Below, piece by piece: positions 16,184 to 23,859 of a stretch of DNA of 41,444 bases; the stretch's first letter is position 1; each line of letters starts with the position of its first letter. Under the pieces are notes generated by a model, which was not told where the DNA came from, made no database searches, and saw only the letters and a program-made list of their open reading frames with translations. Source of the stretch: Saccharopolyspora shandongensis (lineage in GTDB: Bacteria; Actinomycetota; Actinomycetes; Mycobacteriales; Pseudonocardiaceae); assembly GCF_900106995.1 (NCBI RefSeq), contig NZ_FNOK01000074.1:1-41444 (forward strand), in the 5' to 3' direction. A program made the position numbers and the translations under genes.

Positions 16184-16628
16184 TCTTCCTCCGATCGGAG
16201 TTCGAAATCGCCACCATTCAAGGAGAAGTCCGCAGCACATCGAAGAAATTGGCGAGTACCCGCCAGTAACGGCGGAAACGGCACAGAACGCCCGCCCACA
16301 ACAGCCGCTGTACGGGTGATTCCCGGCTCCACCCGCCACCACAGTGGACCCATCCCCATTGCGCCGAGCAGTGTCGGCAACGTTCGCCCGAACAGCGCAG
16401 GTACACGCGATGAAGGCGCCGCCAAGCGCTCGAGAGCCCGCTGTAGCGGCTGTTTTGGATGTGGTGGCGCGGGATCGCGGTAAATCGGCCGGTGGCTGCA
16501 AAGTCGTGCAGCGAACGGCCTGTTCACCTCGCCTATCGAGGCAAACAGGCCGTTCACTCCACACCAGCCGATACGTACCAACCCCGGACCGCTACAGCGA
16601 ACGGACCCCGAGGATGATCACACGGGGT
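16184..16628. other. 445-bp non-coding spacer
   Basis: This is the spacer between the end of the acetyltransferase gene and the start of the esterase gene, both leftward. It must hold the esterase promoter. I see no convincing -35/-10 pair and no gene with usual codon structure. The only clear element is the hairpin at 16513-16555. Confidence 0.6.
16513..16555 (-). terminator. Compound hairpin after the permease/acetyltransferase unit
   Basis: GAACGGCCTGTT (16513-16524) pairs perfectly with AACAGGCCGTTC (16544-16555). A second small stem CCTCG/CGAGG lies in the loop. It begins about 75 nt after the stop of the minus-strand acetyltransferase gene and has no U-tract. A terminator or mRNA 3' stabiliser is likely. 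Confidence 0.6.
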
Positions 16629-17162
16629 TCACCAGGCGTCGCCGTCGCGCCAGTCGCAGGTCAACGAGCCGGTCAGGTCCAGCGGGGCTTCCGCCGGGAG
16701 GACGAAGATGAAGCCGTCCTCATCCGCCGTGCGCTGGATTCCCGTTGGTGCCAGGGCGAAAGTCGGCCCCTGCCAGCGCTGCCAGCCCCGCGCCTCGTAC
16801 AGCGCCGCTCCTTCGTCGCTCGCTCCCAGCGCCCCGAGGTCGTAGGCGCGGCGGATCACGCCCTCCAGCTCCGCCATCATCGCTGCCGCGATGCCTCGGC
16901 GTCGCCGGTCCCCTCGCACCGCCACCGCCTCGACATAGCCCGCGCGCAGGGCGCGGCCGTCGTGCAGGAGGCGCCGCTGGATCACCGATGCGTGGCCGAT
17001 CAGCTCGTCGCCTTCCCACACCAGGGCGTGGATGCCGCCCAGGCAGTGCTCCCAGTCGTGCTCCGTCATGTCGTCTTCGAACACGTTCCAGAGCAGCGCC
17101 CGGGCCGCCTTGATCGTCGCTTCGTCGAGGTCGGCGGTATGCGCGGTCCACACTTCGGTCAT
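16629..17162 (-). CDS. aac(2')-I: Aminoglycoside 2'-N-acetyltransferase family protein, AAC(2')-I type
   Basis: This is a GNAT-fold acetyltransferase of 177 aa. Much of it resembles the mycobacterial AAC(2')-I proteins as I know them: T-E-H-D-W-E-H-C-L-G-G-I-H-A-L-V-W, A-S-V-I-Q-R-R-L-L, Y-V-E-A-V-A-V-R-G-D, R-G-W-Q-R-W-Q-G-P-T, and the end C-D-W-R-D-G-D-A-W. Those enzymes acetylate the 2'-amino group of gentamicin/tobramycin-type aminoglycosides. In mycobacteria the gene is chromosomal and universal, with a possible native role in cell-wall or metabolite acetylation. Here it lies 20 bp downstream of an amino acid permease gene and is probably cotranscribed. An ATG at 17171 would add three residues. 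Whether it gives resistance cannot be read from sequence. Confidence 0.9.
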   Translation of the reverse strand: MTEVWTAHTADLDEATIKAARALLWNVFEDDMTEHDWEHCLGGIHALVWEGDELIGHASVIQRRLLHDGRALRAGYVEAVAVRGDRRRRGIAAAMMAELEGVIRRAYDLGALGASDEGAALYEARGWQRWQGPTFALAPTGIQRTADEDGFIFVLPAEAPLDLTGSLTCDWRDGDAW

Positions 17163-17182
17163 ACCGCCCATCCTGGCAGCGA

Positions 17183-18604
17183 TCAGTGCGCGTCCGCGAC
17201 TGATTTGCCCGCCAGCGCCGACCGCCGGTAGCCGTAGAACCCGTAGACCAGCAGGCCCACGACCATCCAGCCGACGAAGCGCGCCCAGGTCACCCAGTCC
17301 AGCTGGCTGATCAGCCACAGCGAGAACACCACGCCGATCGCCGGCACCACCGGCACCCACGGGCAGCGGAATCCCCGCTCCAGGTCGGGACGTTGGCGCC
17401 GCAGCACCACCACCGACACCGCGACGACGATGAACGCCACCAGGATGCCGATGTTGGTCAGCTCCGCCGCCTCCCGGATCGGCAGCAGGCCCGCGATCAG
17501 CGCCGACACCACGCCGACCACCCAGGTGACCCGGTGCGGCACCTTGCGCACCTCGTGGGTCTTGGCGAACCAGGCGGGTAGCAGCCCGTCGCGGCTCATC
17601 GCGAACCACACCCGCGTCACCGCGAGCATGTTCGCGAACATCGAGGTCACGATGCCGAACACCGCGCCGACCGCGACGATCAGCGCGAGCCCTGGCAGGC
17701 CGACCGCCGCCAGCGCGCCGGAGAACGGGCTGCGGACGTCGATCTCGCTGTAGTGCTGCATTCCGAGCAGCACCACGCACACCAGCACGTAGATCACCGT
17801 GGCGATGCCCAGCGAGTAGATGATCGCGCGCGGCATCGCCCGCCGGGCGTCGGCCGATTCCTCCGCCGCCGCGCTCATCGCGTCGTAGCCGTAGACGGCG
17901 AAGAAGGCCGTTGCCGCACCGGTGATCGCGCCGCCGAGCCCGTAGGGCAGGAACGGCGTGTAGTTGCCCGCGTTGATGTGGAAAGCCCCGGCCACCACGA
18001 CGACCAGGACCAGCACGATCTTCATCACCACCAGCGCGGTCTCGACCCGCGCCGAGGACTTCGCGCCGCGGTTGAGCAGCCACGCCAGCAGCAGGCACAG
18101 CACCATCGCGAACAGGTCGACCACGTGGCCGTCGCCGGTGCCGGGCGCTCCCAGCATCCAGGCGGGCAGGTCCAATCCGAGCTGCCCGACCAGGTACGAC
18201 AGGTAGCCGGAGACCCCGATGGCGACCACCGCGACGATCGCGGTGTACTCCAGCAGCAGGTCCCAGCCGATCAGCCAGCCGGCCAGCTCGCCGAGCACCG
18301 CGTAGGCGTAGGTGTAGGCCGAGCCCGCTTTCGGGATCATGCTGGTGAATTCGGCGTAGCACAGCGCCGCGGCCGCGCTGGCGAGGACCGCGATCAGGAA
18401 CGACAGCAGCACTCCTGGCCCGGCGAGCTCGTTGGCGACCACGCCGCTGAGGGAGAACACCCCGGCGCCGACCAGGCCGCCGAGGCTCAGCGCGGTCAGC
18501 TGCCAGGTGCCCATCACCCGCTTCAGGCCGGCACCCTGCGGCGGGTCGTCGATGTCGTCCACCGGTTTGCGCCGCAGCACGCCACGGCCGTTCACGCCGA
18601 TCAT
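17183..18604 (-). CDS. APC-family amino acid permease (cationic amino acid transporter type)
   Basis: This is a 12-helix amino acid/polyamine/organocation permease of 473 aa. The first helix carries G-G-L-V-G-A-G-V-F-S-L, the substrate-binding unwound motif of the family, followed by Y-A-E-F-T-S-M-I-P-K-A-G-S-A-Y. Overall it is closest to the CAT/YhdG branch. It starts at ATG 18604 after GGAGGTGGCCCA. A 228-bp gap with three AT-rich palindromes separates it from the hydroxyproline operon upstream on the same strand, so it may import the operon's substrate (proline or hydroxyproline), or it may have its own promoter. The specificity is not readable. Confidence 0.87.
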   Translation of the reverse strand: MIGVNGRGVLRRKPVDDIDDPPQGAGLKRVMGTWQLTALSLGGLVGAGVFSLSGVVANELAGPGVLLSFLIAVLASAAAALCYAEFTSMIPKAGSAYTYAYAVLGELAGWLIGWDLLLEYTAIVAVVAIGVSGYLSYLVGQLGLDLPAWMLGAPGTGDGHVVDLFAMVLCLLLAWLLNRGAKSSARVETALVVMKIVLVLVVVVAGAFHINAGNYTPFLPYGLGGAITGAATAFFAVYGYDAMSAAAEESADARRAMPRAIIYSLGIATVIYVLVCVVLLGMQHYSEIDVRSPFSGALAAVGLPGLALIVAVGAVFGIVTSMFANMLAVTRVWFAMSRDGLLPAWFAKTHEVRKVPHRVTWVVGVVSALIAGLLPIREAAELTNIGILVAFIVVAVSVVVLRRQRPDLERGFRCPWVPVVPAIGVVFSLWLISQLDWVTWARFVGWMVVGLLVYGFYGYRRSALAGKSVADAH

Positions 18605-18641
18605 TGGGCCACCTCCGGGAACGAGGGCACGCCGGAGTGGC

Positions 18642-18805
18642 CCCAATTTTGCCTAAAATTGGGAACACTCCACCCCGGCACGCCCGCCTGCGAGCTCACG
18701 CGGGAACTATCCGAATTTGCCTAAAATTGGGAACTTTCCGCACCGGCGCGCCCACCTGCGGCATCGCGCGAGAATCGTGGGATTCCAATTTTGCCTAAAA
18801 TTGGG
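18642..18805. repeat. Three copies of AATTTTGCCTAAAATT in about 72-bp tandem units
   Basis: Copies lie at 18642-18663, 18713-18731 (left arm shortened) and 18785-18805. The cores are identical to those at 2827-2912 but inverted. The DNA between copies is also related: the two 49- and 53-bp gaps share runs such as gggaac near one end and cgcccncctgcg in the middle, so the unit is a degenerate repeat of about 72 bp. The array occupies most of the gap between the racemase-family gene and the APC permease gene. Its first copy on the minus strand lies 28 nt after the racemase stop. Confidence 0.85.
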
Positions 18806-18832
18806 ATCCTCCGGTGCGCCGGTCGCGGGGAA

Positions 18833-19834
18833 TTACAACGTGAAGCCGGTCGGGAACGGGTCGGTCGGGTCCAGCAGGTACTGGGCCATGCCGGTGATCC
18901 AGGCGCGGCCGGTGATCGTCGGCACCACCGCCGGCCGGTCGCCGACCTGCGCGGTGTCCACGAGCCGCCCGACGAACCTGGTGCCGATCAGGGATTCGTT
19001 GACGAAGTCGGTGTCCAGTGCGAGCTGTCCGCGCGCGTGCAGCTGCGCCATGCGCGCGGAAGTGCCCGTGCCGCACGGAGATCTGTCGAACCAGCCGGGG
19101 TGGATCGCCATCGCGTGCCGGGAGTGCGCGGCGTCGCTGCCGGGCGCTTCGAGGTAGACGTGCTTGCAGCCCGCGATGTTCGCGTCGAGCGGGTGCTGCG
19201 GGCGGCGTTGCTCGTTGATGGCCGCCATGATCGCCAGTCCGGCGTCCAGCATCCGGTCCTTCTCCGCCTTGTCGAAGGGAATTCCGAGGTCGGCCAGCGG
19301 CGTGATCGCGTAGAAGTTGCCGCCGAAGGCCAGGTCGTAGCGCACCTCGCCGAACCCAGGCACCTGCACCGACGCGTCCAGCTCCACGGCGAACGACGGC
19401 ACGTTGCGGATGGTCACCGACTCGGCCTGGCCGTCGCGGACCGCCACCTCGGCCACCACCAGCCCGGCCGGGGTGTCCAGCCGGACCGTGGTGACCGGCT
19501 CGACCACCTCGACCATGCCGGTCTCCACCAGCACGGTCGCGACTCCGATGGTGCCGTGCCCGCACATCGGCAGGCAGCCGGAGACCTCGATGTAGATGAC
19601 GCCCCAGTCGGCGTCCGGGCGGGTCGGCGGCTGCAGGATCGCGCCGCTCATCGCCGAGTGCCCGCGCGGCTCGTGCACCAGCAGCTGACGGATGTGGTCG
19701 AGGTTGTCGACGAAGTACCGGCGCTTGTCGGCCATCGTCTCGCCCGGCACGACGCCGACGCCGCCGGTGATCACCCGCGTCGGCATGCCCTCGGTGTGCG
19801 AGTCGACGGCGCTGAAGTAACGGCGCGACCGCAT
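18833..19834 (-). CDS. Proline racemase family, probable 4-hydroxyproline 2-epimerase
   Basis: This cofactor-independent racemase/epimerase is 333 aa. Both catalytic cysteines are present, in P-M-C-G-H-G-T-I-G (about residue 90) and S-P-C-G-T-G-T-S-A (about residue 254). Two cysteines indicate racemase or epimerase chemistry; trans-3-hydroxyproline dehydratases have Thr at the second site. With a D-amino-acid dehydrogenase and a DapA-like deaminase in the same operon, epimerisation of trans-4-hydroxy-L-proline to cis-4-hydroxy-D-proline is the best reading. The ATG at 19834 overlaps the stop of the DapA-like gene (TGATG); a GTG one codon upstream is the alternative. It is the last gene of the overlapping block. 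Confidence 0.88.
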   Translation of the reverse strand: MRSRRYFSAVDSHTEGMPTRVITGGVGVVPGETMADKRRYFVDNLDHIRQLLVHEPRGHSAMSGAILQPPTRPDADWGVIYIEVSGCLPMCGHGTIGVATVLVETGMVEVVEPVTTVRLDTPAGLVVAEVAVRDGQAESVTIRNVPSFAVELDASVQVPGFGEVRYDLAFGGNFYAITPLADLGIPFDKAEKDRMLDAGLAIMAAINEQRRPQHPLDANIAGCKHVYLEAPGSDAAHSRHAMAIHPGWFDRSPCGTGTSARMAQLHARGQLALDTDFVNESLIGTRFVGRLVDTAQVGDRPAVVPTITGRAWITGMAQYLLDPTDPFPTGFTL

Positions 19835-20754
19835 CACTTCTCCTTGCTCTGCAAGTACTTCACGGCACGCTCCATGTCGGCGTCGACCTGCGCCAGCATG
19901 GCCTCAGGCAGCGGTCCGCGCGGCGGGCGGCAGGGCCCGCCGAAGCGGCCGACGATCTCCATGCCGCGCTTGATGGCCTGCACGAACTCGGTGCGCGAGT
20001 CCCACCGGAACGCGGCCACCAGCGGCTCGTAAAGCGCCCGCGCCTCCTCCACCTTGCCCGCCCGGGCGAGCTCGTAGAGGCGCACCGATTCGGCCGGGAA
20101 GACGTTCGGGAACCCGGCGAACCAGCCGCCCGCGCCCATCAGCAGCGATTCCAGCACCACGTCGTCGGCGCCGGACACCACGTTCAGCCCGGGCGCCTGC
20201 TCGCGGATTTCCAGCACCCGCCGGACGTCGCCGGAGAACTCCTTGATCGCCGCGATGTTGTCGATCTCGGCGATCTCGCGAACCACGTCGGGGGTGAGGT
20301 CGACCTTGGTGTCGATCGGGTTGTTGTAAACCATCACGGGCAGGCCGGCGGCCGCGACCTGCTCGAAGTGGTGCAGGAGTTCGCCCTTGTTGGCGCGGTA
20401 GATCGTCGGCGGCAGGCACAGCACCCCGTCCGCGCCGTCCTCGGCGGCGAGCTCCGCCCAGTGCCTCGCCTCGTGCGCGCTCGGCGCGTGCACGCCGACG
20501 ATGACCGTCGCCCGGTCGCCGACGGCCGCGATCGCGGTCTGGGCGACCTTGCGGCGCTCCTCGTGGGTCAGCGACGAGTACTCGCCGAGGGAGCCGTTGG
20601 GGCCGACGCCGTGGCAGCCGTTGTCGACCACCCAGCGGCAGTGCTCGGCGTAGCGGTCGTAGTCGACCCGCAGGCCGGCCGGGGCCGACGCGTCTTCGGC
20701 GTAGGGCAGGGCGGTCGCGACGACGACGCCACCGAGATCGTTGCTGGAAGTCAC
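19834..20754 (-). CDS. DapA-family protein, probable pyrroline-4-hydroxy-2-carboxylate deaminase
   Basis: This is a DHDPS/NAL-superfamily TIM barrel of 306 aa. The catalytic Tyr is in V-M-V-Y-N-N-P and the Schiff-base Lys in A-A-I-K-E-F-S-G-D. In hydroxyproline catabolism a member of this family turns 1-pyrroline-4-hydroxy-2-carboxylate into 2-oxoglutarate semialdehyde plus ammonia. Its place between the dehydrogenase genes and the epimerase gene fits exactly. It differs from the other DapA-like protein of this window (4518-5435), which has YNVPSRT, so the two are not recent duplicates. The GTG at 20754 overlaps the stop of the preceding gene (GTGA). A semialdehyde dehydrogenase to finish the route is not in this operon. 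Confidence 0.85.
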   Translation of the reverse strand: MTSSNDLGGVVVATALPYAEDASAPAGLRVDYDRYAEHCRWVVDNGCHGVGPNGSLGEYSSLTHEERRKVAQTAIAAVGDRATVIVGVHAPSAHEARHWAELAAEDGADGVLCLPPTIYRANKGELLHHFEQVAAAGLPVMVYNNPIDTKVDLTPDVVREIAEIDNIAAIKEFSGDVRRVLEIREQAPGLNVVSGADDVVLESLLMGAGGWFAGFPNVFPAESVRLYELARAGKVEEARALYEPLVAAFRWDSRTEFVQAIKRGMEIVGRFGGPCRPPRGPLPEAMLAQVDADMERAVKYLQSKEK

Positions 20755-22160
20755 TTCTCCTCCTCGTCACAGGTTGGGATGCCGGCCAGGTCGGCGAGCC
20801 GGATCGGCGCTGCGATCGGCCGCCGGGCAGGGGTTTCCGGGTCCGGGAGCGGTTCGCCGAGCAGTCGCGCGGCGAGATCGGTCGCGTTCTGCCCGCAGAT
20901 CCGGCCCTGGCAGGGGCCGAGGCCGACACGGCAGAGCAGCTTCAGCGAGCGGGCGCTATGCGCGGCGCGCTGCTGCACGGCCGCTTCCAGCTCGCGGTAC
21001 GGGACTTCTTCGCACCGGCACACGAGCGTGTCGGGTTCCAGCCACTCGGGCCACGCCGATCCGATCGGGTGGGCCCGGGCTAGCGCCTGGGCGAACTCGC
21101 GTCCACTTCGGACTTTCATGAGAGCTTGGCGCGCTTGGGTCTCCACCTGGTTCCAGGTGGCGGCGCCGACGTGCACGGCCGCGGCGAGACCGGCGACAAC
21201 GCCTTCGGCTGCGGCGAGCTCGGCACCACCGATGCCGGTCGCTTCGCCGGCCGCGAACACGCCCGGCGTGGACGTCCGCTGCGCCGCATCGACCTCGACG
21301 AACCCGTCGACGATCCGGCAGCGCGCGGCCAACGCCAGCTCCAGCTGCGGCACGAAACCGTGCCCGACGCACACGGCATCGACCTCGAACCGGCGCTCGG
21401 TGCCGGGAATCGGCCGCCAGTCGGAATCCACTTTGGACGTCGCTACTTCCCGCACGCGGTCGTCTCCGTGCGCCGCGATGACAGCAGTGCGCGTCCGGTA
21501 GGGCACGCGCCCGGCGAAGCGGGCCGCGTAGCCCGCGAGCTCCTGGAGCTTGCCGAGCTGCCCGGCGGCCGCCGCCGACTGCCGCAGCCACGCGGCCGGG
21601 TTCCCGGCCTCCAGCACGCCGACGACCTCGGCGCCCACGTCGAGCAGCGACTCCGCCACCGGCAGCAGGAACGGCCCCGTCCCGGCGACCAGCACGCGAT
21701 GCCCGACCGCGATCCGCTGCCCCTTCGCCATCGCCTGCGCGGCCCCCGCGCTGAACACCCCGGGCAGGTCCCAGCCCGGGAACGGGAGGACCCGGTCGTG
21801 CGCCCCGGTGGCCAGCACCAGCGCATCGGCACGCAGTGCAGCAAGCCGTCGGCCTGGAGCATCGGCGGGGCCGCTTTGGACGTTGAGCCACCGGTCGGGT
21901 TCCAGCGACCACACCGTGCTGTCCGGCAGGTGCGTGATCAGCGGGTTCGCCAGGATCTCGTCCCGGAGCGCCCGGAACGACCGCCAGTCGTGCTGGATGA
22001 GTTCCGGTCGCCGCGCCGCGAACTGCTCCGGCAGCTGGCGGTGGAACTGCCCGCCGAGCTGCTCGGCGGAGTCGATCAGCACCACCTCGGCACCGGCTCG
22101 CGCTGCTTGCGCGGCGGCGTTCATGCCCGCGGGTCCGCCGCCGACGACCACGACGCTCAT
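20751..22160 (-). CDS. FAD/NAD(P)-binding subunit of D-hydroxyproline-type dehydrogenase (HcnB-like)
   Basis: This is a flavoprotein of 469 aa. The N-terminal dinucleotide fold begins V-V-V-V-G-G-G-P-A-G-M, followed by pyridine-nucleotide-disulfide-oxidoreductase elements (L-V-L-A-T-G-A-H-D). The C-terminus has a BFD-like cysteine cluster: C-R-C-E-E, then about 30 residues later L-L-C-R-V-G-L-G-P-C-Q-G-R-I-C, which should bind a 2Fe-2S cluster. This is the alpha subunit of the three-part dehydrogenases related to HcnABC, opine oxidase and D-hydroxyproline dehydrogenase. It overlaps both neighbours (ATGA at 22157-22160, GTGA at 20751-20754). Electrons would pass from the amine-oxidising subunit through the iron-sulfur centres to the respiratory chain. 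Confidence 0.88.
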   Translation of the reverse strand: MSVVVVGGGPAGMNAAAQAARAGAEVVLIDSAEQLGGQFHRQLPEQFAARRPELIQHDWRSFRALRDEILANPLITHLPDSTVWSLEPDRWLNVQSGPADAPGRRLAALRADALVLATGAHDRVLPFPGWDLPGVFSAGAAQAMAKGQRIAVGHRVLVAGTGPFLLPVAESLLDVGAEVVGVLEAGNPAAWLRQSAAAAGQLGKLQELAGYAARFAGRVPYRTRTAVIAAHGDDRVREVATSKVDSDWRPIPGTERRFEVDAVCVGHGFVPQLELALAARCRIVDGFVEVDAAQRTSTPGVFAAGEATGIGGAELAAAEGVVAGLAAAVHVGAATWNQVETQARQALMKVRSGREFAQALARAHPIGSAWPEWLEPDTLVCRCEEVPYRELEAAVQQRAAHSARSLKLLCRVGLGPCQGRICGQNATDLAARLLGEPLPDPETPARRPIAAPIRLADLAGIPTCDEEEK

Positions 22161-22486
22161 GACTCGCCTCCCGGCAGTTCGGCCCCGTGCTGGGTGCGGA
22201 TGACGTCGCCGGGCTCGACAACGCGTTGGCACGCCCGCACATCCGGCACGTCGTTCACGACCAGCAGGCAGTCGAAGCACGCGCCGATGCCGCAGAACAG
22301 CCCGCGCGGCCGCCCGTTCTCCCTGGTGCTGCGCCAGGACGTGCGGCCGATCGACATCAGCACGGCGGCGACCGTCTGCCCGGCCCGCGCGGCGACGCGT
22401 GCCCCGTCCACCTCGACGGCGAACTCGCCGGAGTACCTCGGCTGCGCCGGATCCCGCCGGCTCGGGGTCAGGAACGGGCCCGTCAC
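22157..22486 (-). CDS. Small (2Fe-2S)-binding subunit (HcnA-like)
   Basis: This is a 109-aa protein with a single Fer2-type fold. Four cysteines suited to a 2Fe-2S cluster are seen in F-C-G-I-G-A-C-F-D-C and R-A-C-Q-R near the C-terminal half. Such small subunits link the two flavoproteins of heterotrimeric D-amino-acid dehydrogenases. It starts at GTG 22486, overlapping the stop of the oxidase-type subunit gene, and ends in an ATGA overlap with the HcnB-like gene. A longer upstream frame is not supported. Confidence 0.88.
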   Translation of the reverse strand: MTGPFLTPSRRDPAQPRYSGEFAVEVDGARVAARAGQTVAAVLMSIGRTSWRSTRENGRPRGLFCGIGACFDCLLVVNDVPDVRACQRVVEPGDVIRTQHGAELPGGES

Positions 22487-23661
22487 GCGCCCACCTCCTC
22501 GATCAGCCCGGGCCGGTCCACGCGGAACGGCTCCGGGTCGACGTGCGGCGGCCGTCCGCCGACCAGCTCCGCGAGCAGCTGCCCGGTCGCGGCGGCGAGG
22601 CCGACGCCGGCGCCCTCGTGCCCGGTCGCGTGCCACAGGCCCGGAACCCGGGGATCGGCGCCGATCACCGGCAGGTGGTCCGGCGCGTACGGCCGGAAGC
22701 CGCCGTAGGCGCGCATCACCGGAACCCGCCCCAGCACGGGGAACAACGCGGCGGCCTTGCCCGCGATCTCGCGCAGCACGCGCGTCCGGACCGCGTCGTC
22801 GAAACCGATGCGCTCCCGGCTCGACCCGATCAGCACGGTTCCGGCCCGGGTGCTCTCCACCACCGTCGAAGTCTGCAGCTCGGCGTCGCCGCTTTCCACC
22901 GCGCCGACGTAGTCGGCGTCGTAGACCTTGTGCCGCACGGTGCCCGGCGGCACCGGCGCGGTGACCAGGACCATGCCCCGGCGGGGCAGCACCACGATCG
23001 GCGCGCCCGCCAGCCTCGCGAACTCACCGGACCACGGGCCACACGCGTTCACCACTGCCCCACAAGGCAATACGCTGCCGCCCGCGCGAACACCAGTCAC
23101 CCGGCCGTCCCGGCCGCGCACCACCCCGGTGGCGGTGGTTCCCGAGCGGAGGGTTCCGCCGCGCCTGCGCACCGCCGCGAGGAGCGCCGATGCCGCGAGG
23201 ACTGGTTGGACCTGGGCGTCCTCGGGATAGTGCACCGCCAGCACCGTTCGCCGCGTGAGGTGCGGTTCGAGGTCGAAAACCGCGCCGGACGGCAGAACCC
23301 GGGCATCCACACCCGCTTCACGCTGCTGCGCGGCGAACGCCGTCAGTGCGTCCGCTCCGTCCACAGTGGTCGCGGCGACCACGCCACCCTTGGGCTCCCA
23401 CTCGAAGTCGGCGCCGAGCTCCTCGCGCAGGCTCCGCGCCAGCTCCGGCCAACGCCGCCGGCTGGCCTGGGCGAGCCGGAGCTCCGCGCCCGGCGGCTTG
23501 TCGGAGACCAGCACGTTGCCCTCGCCCGCGGCGGTCGTGCCCGCCGCAGGCGCACCGCGGTCCAGCACGTCGACGACGTGCCCGGCCGCGCTCAGCGCCT
23601 CCGCGCAGGCCGCGCCGACGATCCCGGCGCCGACCACCACGATGTCGGGAAACTGCCCCAT
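22483..23661 (-). CDS. FAD-dependent D-amino-acid dehydrogenase subunit (DAO family, HcnC-like)
   Basis: This is a glycine-oxidase/D-amino-acid-oxidase-family flavoprotein of 392 aa. The FAD motif is I-V-V-V-G-A-G-I-V-G-A-A-C-A at the N-terminus. The C-terminal FAD-binding region has G-L-W-H-A-T-G-H-E-G-A-G-V-G-L-A. It is probably the catalytic subunit that oxidises cis-4-hydroxy-D-proline (or another D-imino acid) to the pyrroline. It is the first gene of the overlapping block. ATG 23661 is favoured because GGGGTGGCT precedes it; GTG 23679 is an alternative inside the palindrome. HCN synthase and opine oxidase share this architecture, but the racemase and deaminase neighbours favour hydroxyproline. 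Confidence 0.87.
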   Translation of the reverse strand: MGQFPDIVVVGAGIVGAACAEALSAAGHVVDVLDRGAPAAGTTAAGEGNVLVSDKPPGAELRLAQASRRRWPELARSLREELGADFEWEPKGGVVAATTVDGADALTAFAAQQREAGVDARVLPSGAVFDLEPHLTRRTVLAVHYPEDAQVQPVLAASALLAAVRRRGGTLRSGTTATGVVRGRDGRVTGVRAGGSVLPCGAVVNACGPWSGEFARLAGAPIVVLPRRGMVLVTAPVPPGTVRHKVYDADYVGAVESGDAELQTSTVVESTRAGTVLIGSSRERIGFDDAVRTRVLREIAGKAAALFPVLGRVPVMRAYGGFRPYAPDHLPVIGADPRVPGLWHATGHEGAGVGLAAATGQLLAELVGGRPPHVDPEPFRVDRPGLIEEVGA

Positions 23662-23672
23662 AGCCACCCCAT

Positions 23673-23725
23673 CGTTCACTAAAATGAACGATGCCGACGC
23701 TAAACCCCGATGTGACCCAGGTCAA
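23673..23725 (-). promoter_or_regulatory. Promoter with two operator-like palindromes for the hydroxyproline operon
   Basis: On the minus strand TTGACC (plus 23720-23725) and TAGCGT (23697-23702) are separated by exactly 17 nt. The start would be near 23690, about 28 nt before the ATG at 23661. An 18-bp inverted repeat CGTTCA-N6-TGAACG (23673-23690) begins at the start point. A second one, TGACCTGGGTCA (23713-23724), covers the -35 box. The XRE-cupin regulator encoded next to the operon is the obvious candidate to bind one of them. Confidence 0.6.
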
Positions 23726-23794
23726 CCCCCGACCCCCACCACGCCCACCACCACCCCGGCCACGCGCCCAGGGCCCCGGCCGGCACGGACTCTC

Positions 23795-23844
23795 GCAGTT
23801 TCAATTGAAACTGCGGAACCGGGTGTCGAGGTTTCAATTGAAAC
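23795..23844. repeat. Two GTTTCAATTGAAAC palindromes
   Basis: GCAGTTTCAATTGAAACTGC (23795-23814, perfect 20 bp) and GTTTCAATTGAAAC followed by TGCGG (23831-23844) lie 16-65 nt after the stop of the minus-strand regulator gene. The right flank TGCGG is the same in both, so they are direct repeats of a palindrome. A shortened relative is at 4477-4494. Confidence 0.8.
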
Positions 23845-23859
23845 TGCGGTCCGACGCGC

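Noticed and set aside
18642..18805. Repeat-spacer pattern that could look like a small CRISPR array
   Set aside because: The spacers are similar to each other, the core is a perfect AT-rich palindrome, copies vary in their arms, and no cas gene is nearby.
18833..19834. Reading the racemase-family gene as trans-3-hydroxyproline dehydratase
   Set aside because: Both catalytic cysteines are present; the dehydratases have Thr at the second position.
20751..23661. Reading the three-subunit dehydrogenase as hydrogen cyanide synthase or opine oxidase
   Set aside because: The architecture is shared, but overlapping epimerase and DapA-like deaminase genes fit D-hydroxyproline oxidation better.
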